Numbered from the stretch's first letter, positions 46,050-59,304 are shown. The stretch is 64,000 nt of DNA from Sambucus nigra (GCA_949130495.1 OX422207.1:706772456-706836455); one strand, 5' to 3'. The notes: generated by a model from the sequence alone, not told the origin. Numbers and translations are program-made.

Positions 46050-46076
46050 GTCTCAAAAACTACTTTTTTTGTAGTG
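46050..46076 (-). repeat. Right terminal inverted repeat of the CACTA element
   Basis: Complement of 36624-36651 with one A fewer; ends gtagtg. Confidence 0.85.
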
Positions 46077-46648
46077 AAGCTAATTTTTCTTCTTCCAAGC
46101 AACCTTTCACTCGCTCTAGAAGATGACATCTCAATATTGTGTAGAAGAGATGAATGAACCCACGTACAACTAATCTCCAAATACTTATAATAAGACAAAA
46201 TCCGAAATCACTATTCATCCCCCTTGTAAAAATGACCAAAATGCCCTTTTGGGTTGTCTTTTCATTTCCAAATGACCCGAGACCCAAAACCAACATCCAA
46301 ATAGACTTTTCTGACTATTTCAACCCTTCCAGACGCAACGACGCACTCAAAATGACTATAAAATTGATATAAAAATAAGTATCTATTTAATTTAATAATT
46401 TAGTCCCGACACGTCCCATACTGCGTCTGACTGAAAATTCAAATTTCTAAATTAATAACTCACGGCAATATCAATAACATCCCATTCATATATTACCTAA
46501 ATATCTTTAAGTAATATACAGAATCATACATTTTAATATCCACAATTCGGATAAAACCCAAATGAATTAATTTATAATAAAATCCAATTAATCCATTAAT
46601 TTAAAATATAACCCCTTTTAAAAGTCATTAAAATCACGGGGTATTATA

Positions 46649-46830
46649 GGGGATAAATTGGAAGAATGGGAAAGGCCTTAGCCTTACGAGTCTCGGATTC
46701 CTCAGACTCAGGCCTACTGATGTTTTCAAAGAACTTATCTCTTAAGTTAGGAAACACATCGACTAGCTTATACGACTTCCTTAACATCAACAAGATGAGA
46801 CTCGACTTGTGTGAAGACTAGAAAAGGATC
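46649..46830 (-). pseudogene. Antisense gene of Tat copy X, part 2 (N-terminal end)
   Basis: On the minus strand the sequence resembles the N terminus of the antisense family (KSYKLVDVFPNLRDKFFENI compared with LYKLIEDFPSLREKTFAKI of copy 2). It joins 34052 if the solo LTR is removed. 46831-47548 would be its leader and promoter region; no other gene is visible there. Confidence 0.7.
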
Positions 46831-47548
46831 AAACAATTTTCAACTTTAACTCTAGTTGACCAAAGATCAAACAAAGGAAGGTGAATCATTTTCGATTAAG
46901 AACCCCAAGAACATAACTTTGCATCTGGTTGGAGAAGATGATCCGAGATCACTGGAAAAAATCCAACAATGGCCCAAAAAAACTTGCTAAGGTAACCCTA
47001 ATAACCACTAGAATCCTGCAACAACCCCACAAGTGGATTATTTTATCCCTAATCTTCTCAAAACCCTTGCCAAAAAACCAGACCCTCTCCAGAAAAAATA
47101 AAGTTGCTAGAACTTAGTTATCATAATGAAATGAAATAAGGAATAAGTAGTAAGAAGTTGCCTAAGGATGATTACATTTGAAAATAACCTAAAGGATGGT
47201 TAGGAGTCTCCTAAGAATGGAGGAATAAGATGGCAAAAAGGAGGTTTTAGAAGCTTTAGAGAGAGATAAATAAAGGGAGTTTTTGTCTTAAAAAAGGAGA
47301 GAGAAAATGTTTTTGGGATTTAAGTAATAGGAAATAAGTTCTCATATTGCCCCATGCACGTCATCATTTGAGACCCGAGACCCAAAGCGCTTAACCATCA
47401 AATCAGTCTTGAGATAGACGCTATCAAACTAGAATAGTGACATGTACACTACCTTATCCATCAAGCTACATCCAAATAACACGTCAAAGAATTATCATCA
47501 ATTTCCTCATCAACTCGTACCCCTCATCCCCTACTCATGCAGAAGACT

Positions 47549-47565
47549 AAGGGCTAAGGGGTGAT
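47549..47565 (+). other. Polypurine tract of Tat copy X
   Basis: aagggctaaggggtgat directly before an LTR start; matches the tracts of copies 1 and 2 with one change. Confidence 0.75.
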
Positions 47566-48418
47566 TGATATGACCAAGTGTGACCTCATCTTAGGACGAG
47601 GGACATCATGTCTTAACAACCGAGTTCTCAAGGGACCTAACCAAGGTCATTTCCAAGACTCGTCCATAGTAGCATTGTCCGTGTGATCCATAACCTCAGT
47701 CATCCAGTAGGCTGAGACCTCAGGAGAGTATACCATCAATAAAGACATCCCTCATCCTATTCACCAGTCGACATCAGGGAATGACCTGTATAACCCGCCT
47801 CAGCTTGATGCCATAAGTCAAGGCCACACTTGTCACTTATCAACATAAATTCATGCACTACATCAGCTACCTCATACTCAACCAGGCCGATACCTCTACA
47901 AACAACATCTATAGTATGAGAAGAATATGGTTATAAGGAGATGCCCCATGTGGACAATTATGTTACAACTAGATTATCCTCTCACATGAGGTAATATTGG
48001 ATCATCATTAGTTACATGTGATATGGATAGTTTCCATCATCCTATTGAGATCTTTCATCATCACACACCTACTGCATGCTTAGGGGGTGAATTACACCCC
48101 CTAAGCATTATAAATACTAATGTTTTACCTCATGTAAAGGGACCAGATATTAAAAACCCTGCTGAAACTCTATCAAACTAACTATAAAATGGGTAAAGCT
48201 TGAGTGCCGGCATCTATGGCCATTAAATCCTATATTTAGTGGATTTCACACACTCGCATAGTGGATGTTGGCCCTTTAAAGGTTGAGCCACTTATATTTG
48301 GTATCTTCTTCCTTTTTGCCTTATCTTTTCTTACTAATATATTTCTTATTTACTATCGTTGTTGTATCTATATGAGCTCATTCATCATTTTGATTTGGTG
48401 ATACCAATTCTGGTATCA
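47566..48418 (+). mobile_element. 3' LTR of Tat copy X
   Basis: 853 bp, tgatatgacc...tctggtatca. It shares blocks with the copy 2 LTR: gcatgcttagggggtgaatt, a TATA-like box (tataaata near 48109), and gctgaaactctatcaaa. It is much diverged, so copy X is a separate subfamily. Confidence 0.75.
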
Positions 48419-51400
48419 TTAAAGACCCTACTAGATTAGGTCTCAATGGGTTTGAAATTAGAATATCTCGCAGCAAAAAATGGTGGCAAATAAACATTTC
48501 ATATCATTAGATTTCACTATTGAAATTAGTCTATCTTTTTTGCAAATACTTTGAATAACTGAACAAATATTTCCTAGAGATATTTCTTCACGTTGTAAAC
48601 AAATATCTCTACGAAGGGGCAAATGTAGGGGGAGTCTTCACCAAAATTTAATTTGTTGAGAGGATTTTGTGCTTAATAAAAGAATAACAAGAGAATGAAG
48701 ACAAGGATCCTTCGAAAGACCTCCCCACGAAGTCCCTCCACAGAGACTCCTCGAAAGACTCCTTACGAAGGCCAAGATTATTCGAGTAACAATAATTGTA
48801 ATAAGAAACATGATATATTTGATCTTGTGTTTTTTAAACAATTACTTTGTAACATGGGAGAGGATGTTTGATACCCTTAAGGGACCATGTCTGGAAGGAC
48901 ATGGGAGAGCTCACATTCTCTATCGAATGACCTACTCTTGGGAAACTCGCAGGGATTTGGTTTGGAGGATTGGTAGCAAGGCATCATTTGGAAAGTAATA
49001 GACAACCATATTAGCATTCTTAGGAAAAATTTCATCTAGCATGGATATGTAGTTGAGTCGCTTCCACCTCGAGCCACTTCAGTTACTACATATTCGGGGG
49101 AACCTCCTTGAGGGAGCCTAACCTCAGATATATCACCCGTAGATAATCTCCATCCAAAAAATAACACACTCAATGTTGGAGCTGCTTACAGCTAAGCAAC
49201 TTCAACTTCATACACCATTTCCTTGGCTTGATGTGAGAACATATCTAGCGGGGGTCGTTATACACTTACTTTATGGTGTCATAATACCTGACATTTAGGG
49301 ACTCAAAATAGTAGCAATCAAGTTAGTTTTATCGTAGGATGGAAGGCCTAGTTAACTAAGTATGATTCCATAGTGGTTCTAGGGTAAATCATTGAGTTGC
49401 CATGTCATATTCCCATTCATGCCACCACGCTTCTAATTAGTTGAGCAATATCTAGCCCAAAGCATAATATCTCATGCATTTAATATAAGATATTTCGTAT
49501 TAATGTTATAGTACCATAGCATTTCATGCTAGTCAATCAAATTTAATTCCAACAAGGACACCCAAGTAACCTTGACTTCATAGAAATAGATCAACACAAT
49601 AATTACAAGGACGGTAATTCGAACCTCGAATTGCTGCTGGATTTTCACCCATAGACGAGAGTTTCTATGAGAACATTGTTTGAATATTCCCTTTACTTCC
49701 ATTAATCCCACCACTAATGAGAATAAACTTGGCCATAAGTTCATGCCTTTTCTTTATTGCGACAAGTGTGCTTGTTCTTTCTCCCTCCGACCAAGTTACA
49801 TGTTGGTTCCACTTATTTATTGTGCTTACACTGTTTTTATGGTGTAAAGAGATCTCATTTAATACCATCTTGAGTGTTGAATATTATTCCCTCTTACTCT
49901 TATTTATTTTCATCATTACACATAGTCTTGGGTATTGATCACGGTCTTGATAAGGAGTTATGCCTCGCTTGATATTAATCATATTCCGAGAACCCACATC
50001 GTCCACCCAGTATGACCCAAAATTTAGTACCACCACAATGATACTAGTCATTCCATGACATCCGAGCACCACTCCTATAATGACACAAGCCATCACCCTA
50101 ACTTAGGTATTATATTACCCATTTTTGCCTATTAGGAAGACACACCTGGAACGTACACTGTATGACCAACAATTTTTTATCATCACCTGACCTTTAACAC
50201 AATCATTACTAGAATTTTAATGCTCATTCATATGGACTAACTGTTCTCCTAAGGACACTAAACACATTTCACGTAACCGTCATCAAGAACCGAAAAGATG
50301 TCATCATCCTCACCCTTATCATTTTAGGCGCACTCTACAAACCTTTCAATACCCACATTATGATTACTCAGTGCTCGCAAAGACACTAGTCTACGAGATT
50401 TTATCCATAGTGCACCTTAACCATCAAATACCTCAAGACTTCACAATATCCGATCATTATCCTCAAATACGCCAAACACACTTTGTCCCACGGGCACTTA
50501 AAATTTCCTACGAACTACTATTACATTAGGATGACCTAGAACACAGCCATTACCTCGACAACTGAAACACGTCCTTACACTTAGATAATGATTTTATATT
50601 TTGTCCAAATGGTGATAATGATCTTATCTTTCTCCCAAATGGTTGTGACTATAAGCAATAAACCACAACCAATGCTACTACAGATTATGGCAGGGTATAG
50701 GACGTCACCTGTAACCTATAAACTTCAAGGTCTTCCTGACCTAATCCTCAATAAGTTTTCACCTATAATAACTAAATTTCCTCACTATGTAAACATCACA
50801 CCATGTGCTAATCAACAACCTGACACGACTATATAGACCTTGGAATGATATGAAGTGTAGTGTATTGCCTATAAATAATAGGTCTCAAACCACAGACACA
50901 ACACGAGAACCTATTGATCAATACCACATTACAATTAAGATACACACAACCCAAGTTGTTAATGAAGGAACCCAAATACTTTATCTTTGCAGGATCAATA
51001 CTTATGAACGCCACTAAGTCATTTAGTCTCCATATATGAAATACACATCCTTTATAGCTAGGTCTCCAAGAACATTTCTCACTGTTTCCACTACCAAGGA
51101 GGCTCTTGTTACCAAAGTTAACATGCAATACATCTTGAAACAAAAGATCATGGTATTAGCACTATTCGCCTACAAAACTCCTTATGTTCACCGAACTACC
51201 ATCAATTTTGTTATCACCCCAAGGATTGAATTTCCCTAATTACATCATTGGCATTGACTTCCCGTATGCGCTGGACCTAAGGGTTATATGGCCCTTTTAA
51301 TCATATATCATCGGTGCCTAGTCATGACACCCTAACCTTAACCTATACTATCGACAATATGCAACTTGTGCCATTTGACCAATGTTCTTCATCTCGCTCT

Positions 51401-51690
51401 ATTGACCTCTCAGATGATTTTATGTTATCAAGAATTTAACATAAGCAACTCACCACCACTATTGTCTTTGATGTACACCCGTAAATTACTTTAATTCTAA
51501 TCAAAAGCACAAAAGCGATTAATAGTTGTCTATTTGATCGCTTGCCTTTGGCACTAACTTACTTGTCATGCTTACCTCTTTGACTTTACCGTCGAAGACA
51601 CGAACTAAATCTTCACCCCACTAGCTTGACCCTGACATAAATATATCTAATACCAACATCACCACGTCACCCCTAAAAGGAACCTCGAAC
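48419..51690. other. AT-rich stretch with no gene seen
   Basis: All frames are short and none matches a family I recognise. The only structure noticed is a cluster of cga-aagactcc phrases at 48710-48775. It may be the decayed internal region of the minus-strand element whose primer-binding-like site lies at 51696, but I cannot show coding similarity. Confidence 0.4.
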
Positions 51691-51695
51691 CTAGA

Positions 51696-51707
51696 GCTCT
51701 GATACCC
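51696..51707 (-). other. Primer-binding-like site (initiator tRNA-Met type), minus strand
   Basis: The minus strand reads gggtatcagagc, one base from the tggtatcagagc used by the Tekay-like element at 59305. This suggests a minus-strand LTR to its right (about 51760 to 54480), whose plus-strand left edge reads aaacaacccatataat. The LTR itself was not verified, and 51760-54480 holds no gene that I can see. Confidence 0.4.
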
Positions 51708-53170
51708 AAATTTATGGGTTAACAATAGTCAACTCGGTCTAACTTGAGCGTTAGGTATAAAGTGCGATGAAACAACCCATATAATATTATTAGTCTAGTT
51801 TTATTTTAATTAACATTTCACTTGTTAGCATTGTGATTCCAAATTTCAAATTAAAATACACGAATTACCCATAGGGGGCACCTCAAAGTCCAAGCAAATA
51901 GACATACTAACATAAAAATAAAGAAAGTACTTACCTATATAAAACTCTCAAAATATGAAACCCATACTAATTTGTCATGACAAATCTAGGGTGTGAGCCA
52001 AATGTTTAGTGGGAAATATACAAATACAATATAGAATCGAACAGCAGAAACAAGACTCTAACACATTAAGCCTACGCGTACATGCAACAATATGTATATA
52101 TATATATACATATAATGCACGAAGCAATTTAACTTTAAAAAATCTTATTTGTCCAGATTAATTTACCTTAATCATATGAAAGACTTCATTTTCCTCATTT
52201 TAGAATTTGTGTCCTTTATATAACACACATGATTCAATGCTTGAAACCACCCCACTTGGTCTGACCGAAATCATTTCTTTACCTAAATTGCACTTTTTAC
52301 TTAACCGATGCACATTAGTACTTTTGTTGAAAACTGCACTTTCAGCACACACGTTCACAGTGTTAGAAAATAACTATTTAGCCTTTGAAAACACTTTATA
52401 ATACATTCTTCGGTTAATTATGAGTTTAACCACTTAGGTTGTTGAACCAACTATTTACCCACTTATTTTACATTTTTCCTTACCTTATGGACATTATTTA
52501 ATTACATATTTACTTGTCGACTGTAACCTTCACCAAAAAATTTACTAATTCATTCATGTTAGGTTGTAGTAACACATTTCACCACAATCCATATCTTGAC
52601 ATGTTCCTTATTCCTTTACATCTTCTCATAATCTTCCATATATGGCATACTTCAATGAGATCCACACTGCTAGCTATGTGAACCACATGCTCTTGCCAAT
52701 TTTTTTGGGTCATTCACCACAGGGATTTAGGCCCTCATTAATGTTTCCACTGTCATTTGAGTTCCTTTGAGTGTGTTTTAACATTTTACAAATGTCCACA
52801 TTATTACACCCTTCGTTTTTACCTAGTGGAAGCCGAAACTCGGGGTTACACCTAAATCCATGTTACACTTGAAATTATCATTCTTTGTTCTTACACTTTA
52901 ACCTTGATTTTATTCCAAAAATCATATTCATTTTGGACGAATTTGTGTAACACCATTTTCAACATTTTTTATTTCATAAAAATGTTATATTTTAAGTAAA
53001 AATTTCATTTTTTTTTCCATTTGTTTCTAAACTCATTTTTTACTCCATTTTCGTAAGTGTTAATTTTTTCAAAACACAATTAGGTTACCCACACTAATCC
53101 ACACTAACTTCTTAAGTGTTTTAAGACCTTACCCCCTTTTGACCTTGGATTAAAATTCCTTTTAATTGGA

Positions 53171-53173
<3 letters not shown>

Positions 53174-53225
<52 letters not shown>
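53174..53225. repeat. (TA)n microsatellite
   Basis: About 25 uninterrupted TA units. Confidence 0.97.
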
Positions 53226-53229
<4 letters not shown>

Positions 53230-54485
53230 GGAAATTTATTGAATCTATAGAGAGAAAAGCCCTTTATTTCATGATTTCCTTTTCATTTTCACAAGTGTTA
53301 ATCTTTTAAAACATTATTTAATCATATACAATAATTTTCCAATGTTTAACCATTAACACATATTCAACACCTTTATTAACCATTCTTCCAAACTAGACAT
53401 TTATTTACTTTCTCTATTTAAGAAATCTAATTACACTTAAAGACTATCTTTATAAGAAAATAAAATTTCTTATTATCAACACATGTAGTCTTAAACCCTT
53501 ATGTTCATCACCCTTTTAATCCTATTTTCACATACTTGGAAGACTACAATTTCTACTTTTATTTATCCCATGTATAATCCCAACAAAATCTTCTTTAAAA
53601 TTGTTTATGCATTCATATCCAAATACTACACGTTTGTATGCACGAGAAGATGTATTTTAAGCCTTAAATTCCTATTAAATGGGTCAAACATATTTTTCAT
53701 TCTAAAAATTCATCATACTTGCAAAAATACAGTTTCAAAGCATAAAAGACATTTGATTCCTTCAAACTCAACAAATGTATATTTCTCATAATTCTTCATT
53801 TTTGGAAGAAACTTTAAAATCTTATTTCACCAATGCTTAATAAAATAGATCATCACGTTCAAACATTTTATTTCATAAAATGTTTAATCATCAATCTTTC
53901 TAGAAAGTACATAATTTTCATAAAATATCAAGTTTTAAAATTTCAAAACTTTGAAGTATTTACTCGTTATTCGTTTTTAACAAAATAATATTTTACCAAC
54001 ATTTTTATTCCGTAAAAATATTTATTATTCAGTACACATGATTTTATCATTTAATCGAATGCACCATACTCATGTAATATAACTACAAGACTACAAATAT
54101 TACAAAATAGATTCTTAATACTAAGAGTGAGATTTTCCCTCATCTAAAGGTTCCCGTGGGTGTAGAAATGTTGGTGTAGGAGGATGAATCCTCACCTCCA
54201 AAGGTGACCTCAAGAATTTTCCAAATGCATCATACAAAATGTTCCAAATGTGCTCCATCAAAGTGTACAAGCAATCCCCACTTAAAACTCCATAGAAGCT
54301 CTCATCATCTTCTCCAAAAATCCCCATAAACTTCTCCAAATTTTCTGGTTCTTCTTCAATAATGATGAAAATGGGTGTACTTGTTGCAAATTTGGTGTAG
54401 TACGCTATGGAAATGATGGTTTATGGTGGGGGAGAAGTAGAAGACCACCCATCACCCTCTCTCTCTTCTTCCATTTTTTTCACAT

Positions 54486-55237
54486 AAATTGATAGAAAGA
54501 ACTTTTCGATGTATATTTATCGTTGTTGTGAAAAGCTCCGCTAATCAAAATCCTCAAAATACCTACAAATATATAACAATCTCAAGTGTAGAGGTAAGTG
54601 AGGGTATCAATCCACATCAAGGGGGTAAAGCTAGAGACAAACTCAATTGTAATTCAATTTTATTTTCTTTTTGGGTTTTTGCGTTTTCTATTTTTTTTTT
54701 GTAGCTTTTACAAATATTAAAACAATTAGGTGAGGTGAGGATGTGAAATAACACTAAACTATATGGAAGATCAAATTACAAACTAAAAAGTGACTAAAAT
54801 GAAAAATAAAGTCTAACACTAAAATATGAGATAAATGAGGTAAATAAATGTGAGAACAATCAAGGAGTGGGATTACACCATAAATTTTTGCTATTCTAAC
54901 AAATTAATTTAATTAATTGAATTCACCGAAATTAATATCAAAATTACAAATCAACTCTCATTGCAAATGTAATTTTAATAGTAACTTTTTATAATATTAA
55001 GTTTAACACCCCACAACTCTAGAAAAATAGATCTACACTCCTTTTAATTAATCACCCGCTAGGATCGATCGATTAAAATTCATGTAATTCATAAATACTA
55101 AATTTAGAGTTGAAATTCAAGTAATAATACCCCACTTAAGAAACCCCTATCTCTAGTTCGAATCTAAAATGGGTATTACAACTAGAATTTTGATTTTCTC
55201 TCAAAAATCATTTACCCTCTCTCGAGGCATATATTTA
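54486..55237. other. AT-rich spacer, nothing recognised
   Basis: No coding frame of note. It contains a poly-T tract near 54690 and tcgatcgatt near 55065. It ends where the LTR fragment begins at 55238. Confidence 0.4.
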
Positions 55238-56389
55238 TGTAACAACCCAAGCCTTTCGGAACAGTAATTATTTTATTTTGGGAGAAATAAATAATATTTT
55301 ATTGGAGAATAATTAAATTGGCAATTGAGGTCAAAATTTAGACTCGTTAGAAAGAGTGTCGAATGTCGATTCTGAGGGTACCATCGTTTCCGGAAGGGTC
55401 GAGAAAGTCGAAATGACAGTACTTGGGGTCTATTTGGGTTCCGAAATAATTTAGGACCGTTTGACTCGAATTAAAGATACCAAGTCATTTAAAGTGTGTA
55501 TTATCATTTAAAGATGTGTATCTTGGGAGATTAGGCTAAATTACCCTACGGGAGAAATAATTCTCCAAAGAGAGAAATAGAAAGAAAGAGAAGAGGAAAG
55601 AAGAAGAAAAGGAAGGAGAAAAAGAGGGAGAAAGAGGATTTTTGGGCCAATACGCGATCTCAAGGCGGATTCAGACCCTACGAACCCGAGGCAAGTGATT
55701 AAACTTGCTAAATAATTGTTGTGTATCAATTATTGCATGATTTGTGGATTGAATTTTGGGTTTTAGGTTTAAATTGACAAAAAACTAATTTTTGGGAAAA
55801 ATCTTAGATTTGTATTTTATTAATGAATTTAAGGTTAGAAACTTGTATATATGTGTTCTTGGAGGAAGGTTAATGTCATATTTGTGTTTGGGTTGAATAA
55901 AAATTGTTGAGAGATGACTAAGATGATTTTTGGGTATTTTGGGTTAAGAATAAAACAACCCAATTCGTAACTTGCTGCACTTGCCGAATCGATTCGCCCC
56001 TACCGAATCGATTCGGTCTGTTGCATATTGCCCAGGTCTTTAGGGCCCAATCGATTCGCCCCTTGCGAATCAATTCGGCATGTAGCAGACTCCCAGGTCT
56101 ATTGGGCCGAATCGATTCGGATGGGCCGAATCGATTCGGAAACAGGGGAAGTTTGGAGATGTCTTTCTAAGGAGAATTTTATCCCGCGTTGTTCGAGGTT
56201 ATCGATTTGGGACCTCTATATGAGATATTTGGAGTACGTTTTGGAGACTTTTAGAGGGTTTCCATCGTACGAAATTATGGGAGTCATGTTAATTAAAGTT
56301 GAGGATTACCGATTGGAGATTTTGGTATATTCTAAGTGGGGAAGCCCACCTTGATTTGGAGATTCAACTTGAGGAGGATAATTATAATT
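55238..56389 (+). mobile_element. Tekay-like LTR fragment (LTR A), cut by another LTR
   Basis: Starts tgtaacaaccc and shares landmarks with the LTR at 56390: tccggaagggtcga near 55392 and gaggcaagtg near 55688. It contains a nearly pure purine tract at 55562-55640 and a cluster of cgaatcgattcg palindromes at 55983-56140. Its last 300 bp recur almost exactly at 63283-63608. The 108-codon frame at 56028 is not a gene. It ends where the next LTR begins, with no polypurine tract, so that LTR seems to be inserted in it. Confidence 0.7.
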
Positions 56390-59302
56390 TGTAATACCTC
56401 GTACTTTTATTGATATTTATTTGTGGGATTAATTAAATTAAATGTGAATTAATTGAGAATTAATCCGGATATAATACTAACGAGATGTGAGTTGGTATTT
56501 AATTATAATGTGTATATATGGCAGTATATGAATATTGGAAATATTGAAATTGTCACGAGATAGAAAGACGACAATTTGGGAAATTTTGTTGGGAAGCGTG
56601 TGATAGTCCCGCCAGAAATGTAATTATTTTAATTAAAAAGTGAATTTTATTTTTATCAACCGTATGGTCATTTTGAGTGCGCCAACGAGTCCGGAAGGGT
56701 CGAAATAGTCAGAAAACACTAGCTGGGGGTTTAGTTTGGGTCCCGGGGCATTTTTGAGCCATACTCGCAACTTAAAAGGGTATTTTGGTAATTTTGGAAT
56801 TTGGGTAGTTTTGACCAACGAATTTTGGGAATTAAAAATAGTGTATTTAGGAACCCACTAACCCATTACCAACACTTAACTAATTAGAGGGCTACGGGAG
56901 TTATAGGAGAAGTTAGGAGAAGTTCCCAAAAGAGAAAAACCATAACCATCATCTTCAACCTTCAACCTTGGGAGAAATTGTCGAGGAAAAGAGAGCAACA
57001 TCCAACATCAAATTCAGAGAACAATCCGAGGCAAGTGGTTTAATTACGTTAATTTCAAGCGAATGTTTCTTCCATGCTTAGAAATTTATATAATTGCATG
57101 GTATTGGGAGATTTATAAAAACGCATGAAATTGGAGTTGTAAATTCAGGTTGTGATATAGGGATTGCATGTAGAATTGTTATTGGGTGATTATACTAATA
57201 GAAATATGATTCTGATGATATAAAAACGGATTTATTAAGGGAAATTGATGACTTTAAATTTCTAGGGTTCATACTCATGAGGGTTGGGTAAAATTAGGAA
57301 TTGATGATAATTTCATGTTGTTTAGGAAGATTTGACGCTATAAATATGTTAAAATACAACCTAAGTATGTTTAGGAATGGTTAGAAACCTTAAAACATTG
57401 TTGGGATAATGTTTGGATGAGTTTTGAGAAGAGAAAGTTGGAGGAAAAACGAATTTAGGAATTCTGGGCCCGAAATTGTCACCTCGTTAGAAGACCTGCC
57501 TAGGTCGTTCGAATGAGCTCGTTCAAACGCGCTTCTAACGAGTTGACAGTTTGACTTCTAACGAGTGGGATATTCGTTCGATGACTTTTGTTCGAATGAG
57601 ATCTCGTTAGATGGCCACTTCGTTCGAACGACCTCTCGTTCGAACGACCTCGTTCGAACGAGACTTCTAACGAGTTGATAGATTGGCCTTTTTGGCCTGA
57701 TTTGATTTCTAGTGTCCCGTAACCTGGTTTAATTATAGAGATAACATTCCCTTGATGGCTAATTAATATAGTTGGGATATTTGGGATATATTGAGGAGTA
57801 AAACATAGAAGTGTGATTGGAACCAAATGAAAATTGTGGATTAGGACGTGAGTGACTAATTACGATGTGAGAATAATTGACGATTTAAATGTTAGTATTA
57901 ACCGGGGATATATGAATTGCGTACATTATAAGTTGGTATAAGAATGAGAAGTATACCACTAATAAATTATGGTAATTACTAAGATGTGTGCATGCTTAGT
58001 ATATGTATATGATTTTATGTGTATGACATACCTACCATACTTGTTATCACGGGAGGTTTGCGTTCGCTTAGGGCCATCTACTCTTTGTGTGCCTACGGGG
58101 GGATTTAGATTGGTACCTCGAGAACATAGGTCAGAGAAGGACTTATTGGGAAGTTAATAAGACTGCTGATCGTGGGAGCGTAGGTATGTGCGTGACCCAT
58201 GTGATGTGACTGTGTTGGCCTCCATTGTTTGTGATTGTTGTTATCTGAGAACGATTCCTGAGAGATTCGGAATGCGTAATCCTTATGTACATGATGTACC
58301 GGGATGGATACCAGAGTATGTGTGCACCGCAACTTAGTCTCGGGTGATTGTATTGTATATTCATGACGTGAATAATATACGCTTAAATAATGAGAACTTT
58401 CATGTTGGTATTGTGAGTATAATTATGGTAACGCTTTGAGAAAATAAAAAGGGATAACCTTTAGTGAATTGTATTGCTAATAATTGAGAATTCGAGTTTA
58501 AGTAAAACTTCTATTTAATTGATAACGTTAGAATGTATAATGGGAATCGAGTAGAAAGGGGTAGAACTTATGACGGTTTAGTTAGATATGAATGTCACTT
58601 AGATGGGTACGGTACGTTAGGAGTGTACAATTAGTCGAGAGGTGAGGATTTCATGTGAGTGCACGTCCTAACATGAATTTTGCATTCATTGTTTTAATGT
58701 TATTAAAACACTTGCTATTTTTAAAATACTCTCCACTTTCGGGCTCTGACCCGTTTGCTTTCAAATCTATTTTTGTAAAAAAACCTTTTAGGTGCCCAGC
58801 CACAAGGACACCATGCATAGGATTTCCATTCAGGTGACGAGCTGTAGCTGTTGTGGAAGTTACAGGGCCTTGCTAGTAGACGCTTCTTTTGTCTTGACTC
58901 CATATTCAGTTTCATCATTAGTAGGGCATGTCTCCCATTTCTATTAGAGACATTTCTTATTTCAGTTATTCAGATCTTTGGCATGTAATTAATTCAGGAT
59001 ACACTGTTTTGTTTATTTCAGTTGTGGGATTGTTGTGAGGAGTTTTCCTCCGAACTTACTATTATTTGTTGGTTACCTTATTGAGACTTTATGGTGTATG
59101 GTTATGATATTCTTTCATAATTCTTTTATTGTATGTTAATCAGACTTAATTTAAAATTTGACATCTTACTTTTTTAATACTAGGTGGTTAGTAATGATTA
59201 AAATGTTTTCGACATTGATGCTGTTAACTGGACCAACTTGACATTTTGTATTAATTTAATAAAGGAGTAGCTACCCGGTATTTAATTAGTCGGGGTGTCA
59301 CA
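56390..59302 (+). mobile_element. 5' LTR of the Tekay-like element (LTR B)
   Basis: 2913 bp from tgtaatacctcgtac to cggggtgtcaca, immediately followed by the primer-binding site. The length suits Tekay/Del chromoviruses. It carries a cassette of cgttcgaacga and ctaacgag motifs at 57484-57680. Frames inside (57500, 57969, 58105, 58655) are not genes. Confidence 0.85.
57484..57680. repeat. Palindrome cassette of LTR B (gttcgaac, cttctaacgag)
   Basis: cgttcgaacgac is present in tandem, with degenerate copies such as cgttcgaatgag, interleaved with cttctaacgag (three times) and its near-complement ctcgttag. The dyads are CpG-containing. Confidence 0.85.
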
Positions 59303-59304
59303 GG

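Larger units (their letters stand above)
36624..46076. mobile_element. CACTA (En/Spm-type) DNA transposon, 9.45 kb, probably non-autonomous
   Basis: The ends are inverted: cactacaaaaaaaagtagtt at 36624 and its complement ending at 46076, extending to a 27-28 bp terminal inverted repeat. Subterminal regions (36650-36840 and 45590-46050) are dense in ttttgagacgg and its complement, as expected for transposase-binding repeats of this superfamily. The 3-bp flanks are caa and aag, so a duplication is not clear. I recognise no transposase. It carries an intronless sugar-transporter pseudogene (40697-42106), a candidate Helitron end (about 39000) and small tandem repeats. The remaining stretches 36841-38950, 39600-40690 and 42370-45590 are AT-rich with no supportable gene. 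Confidence 0.82.
34053..46648 (-). mobile_element. Tekay-like solo LTR (minus strand), interrupted by a CACTA element
   Basis: After removing 36624-46076, about 3.1 kb remains. Its reverse complement runs from tataataccccgtg (right end) to ggcggggtgttaca (left end), matching both ends of the LTR at 56390-59302 (tgtaatac...; gtcggggtgtcaca). Inner blocks also match, such as acccttcc-gac...gcactcaaaatga near 46330, and the region 35040-35350 against 58020-58330. No internal region or second LTR is present, so it is a solo LTR from LTR-LTR recombination. A dyad-rich cassette built from cgatcgatcg lies at 36015-36055. No genes in 34053-36623 or 46077-46648. Confidence 0.82.

Noticed and set aside
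46154..46372. Frames 46060-46372 on both strands and 56633-56818
   Set aside because: They are the same stretch of Tekay-like LTR DNA, translated; the similarity is due to LTR homology.
50588..51239. Possible decayed gag-pol near the tRNA-Met-type site at 51696
   Set aside because: I could not match any frame to protease, RT or integrase motifs on either strand.
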